From: Candidatus Stahliibacteriota bacterium
GTDB lineage: Bacteria > Hydrothermota > Tepidihabitantia > B3-TA06
Direction of reading: 5' to 3'
Assembly: GCA_030592225.1 (NCBI GenBank)
Contig: JAUVJT010000145.1
Span: 1 to 5,602 of the forward strand
DNA length: 5,602 nt
Shown: in pieces, positions 5,478 to 5,602 of the stretch
How the letters are laid out: each line of letters opens with the position of its first letter
Numbering within the stretch: the first letter of the stretch is position 1
The notes under the pieces: model-generated
What the model was told of the DNA's origin: nothing
The model's input: only the letters and a program-made list of their open reading frames with translations
Databases searched by the model: none
Position numbers and translations under genes: made by a program

Positions 5478-5602
5478 TTACTCCTTTCGGAAGGGCATGC
5501 CGAGATACCCCAGCAATGCCCGTGCTTCGTCATCACGTTTCGCGGTTGTGACAATTGTAATATCCATACCGATAACTTTCTTTACCTTATCTTTTTCAAT
5601 CT
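5478..5602 (-). CDS. rplE: 50S ribosomal protein L5 (C-terminal 40 residues, cut by window edge)
   Basis: L5 binds 5S rRNA and touches P-site tRNA in the central protuberance of the 50S subunit. Only the last 40 residues are visible. They read IEKDKVKKVIGMDITIVTTA and then KRDDEARALL, closing with GYLGMPFRKE. This is the diagnostic L5 C-terminus: the strand GMDITIVTTAK, the helix DDEARALL and the ending GMPFR. The frame is open to the window edge, so the gene continues beyond 5602, where some 140 further residues are expected. The stop TAA (5480-5478) is one base from the GTG of rpsN. Confidence 0.95.
   Translation of the reverse strand, partial: IEKDKVKKVIGMDITIVTTAKRDDEARALLGYLGMPFRKE
5481..5488 (-). 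promoter_or_regulatory. ribosome binding site for rpsN (supports GTG start)
   Basis: GAAAGGAG on the minus strand matches the anti-Shine-Dalgarno sequence over 8 nt and lies 4 nt before the GTG at 5476, inside the last codons of rplE. It supports GTG as the S14 start. Confidence 0.75.

Larger units (their letters stand above)
1..5602 (-). other. distal spc operon: rplE-rpsN-rpsH-rplF-rplR-rpsE-rpmD-rplO-secY-adk-map-infA
   Basis: Twelve genes in one direction fill the window with only 11 non-coding bases (5477, 5282-5290 and 3960). The order rplE to secY is the conserved spc order of bacteria, and adk-map-infA is a common continuation outside the enterobacteria. No promoter or terminator can be placed, so the window is best read as an internal part of one long transcript starting beyond 5602 and continuing past position 1. 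In many bacteria rpmJ, rpsM, rpsK and rpsD follow infA, but that lies outside the window. In E. coli, S8 represses this operon by binding mRNA near the start of rplE. That site would also lie outside the window, so it cannot be judged here. Confidence 0.95.

Noticed and set aside
5477..5554. Upstream start extending S14 by 26 residues
   Set aside because: The extra codons overlap the conserved C-terminus of L5, while the GTG at 5476 gives an exact family N-terminus and follows a good ribosome site.
1..5602. Internal promoters, attenuators or rho-independent terminators
   Set aside because: With 11 spacer bases there is no intergenic room, and I saw no convincing hairpin followed by a T-run on the minus strand. 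Promoters inside coding sequence cannot be called by eye.

Overview
This window is a stretch of a bacterial chromosome carrying the distal two thirds of the spc ribosomal-protein operon and the start of what usually follows it. Every gene lies on the minus strand, so transcription runs from position 5602 towards position 1. In that order the genes are rplE (L5, C-terminal end only), rpsN (zinc-type S14), rpsH (S8), rplF (L6), rplR (L18), rpsE (S5), rpmD (L30), rplO (L15), secY, adk, map and infA (IF-1, N-terminal end only). I see no RNA gene, mobile element, CRISPR array, repeat array, promoter or terminator.

The layout is extremely compact. Only 11 bases are non-coding: one between rplE and rpsN, nine between rpsN and rpsH, and one between rplR and rpsE. 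The other eight junctions overlap, by 1 to 17 nt. Nearly every start has a Shine-Dalgarno sequence inside the preceding gene, so the genes are probably translated as a coupled chain from one long mRNA. Three starts are not ATG: GTG for rpsN, TTG for adk and GTG for map.

The first block (5602 to 2773) supplies seven complete proteins and one partial protein of the 30S and 50S subunits. The second block (2776 to 1) supplies the protein-export channel SecY, the AMP/ADP-balancing enzyme adenylate kinase, the enzyme that removes the initiator methionine, and an initiation factor. The shared theme is making, maturing and exporting proteins.

The order secY-adk-map-infA, the short zinc-ribbon S14 and the four-cysteine adenylate kinase lid argue against an enterobacterial-type proteobacterium, where rpmJ and rpsM follow secY. 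They fit Gram-positive lineages, Chloroflexota and several other deep bacterial phyla. Base composition looks close to half GC. I cannot name the phylum from sequence alone. L15, S5 and adenylate kinase depart from common consensus in places, which suggests a lineage far from the standard model organisms.

I looked for an unknown system and found none. This is a conserved housekeeping region. The points worth a second look are modest: an L15 insertion, the near absence of spacer DNA, a 17-nt dual-coding overlap, alternative start codons, and an unusually strong ribosome binding site before secY.
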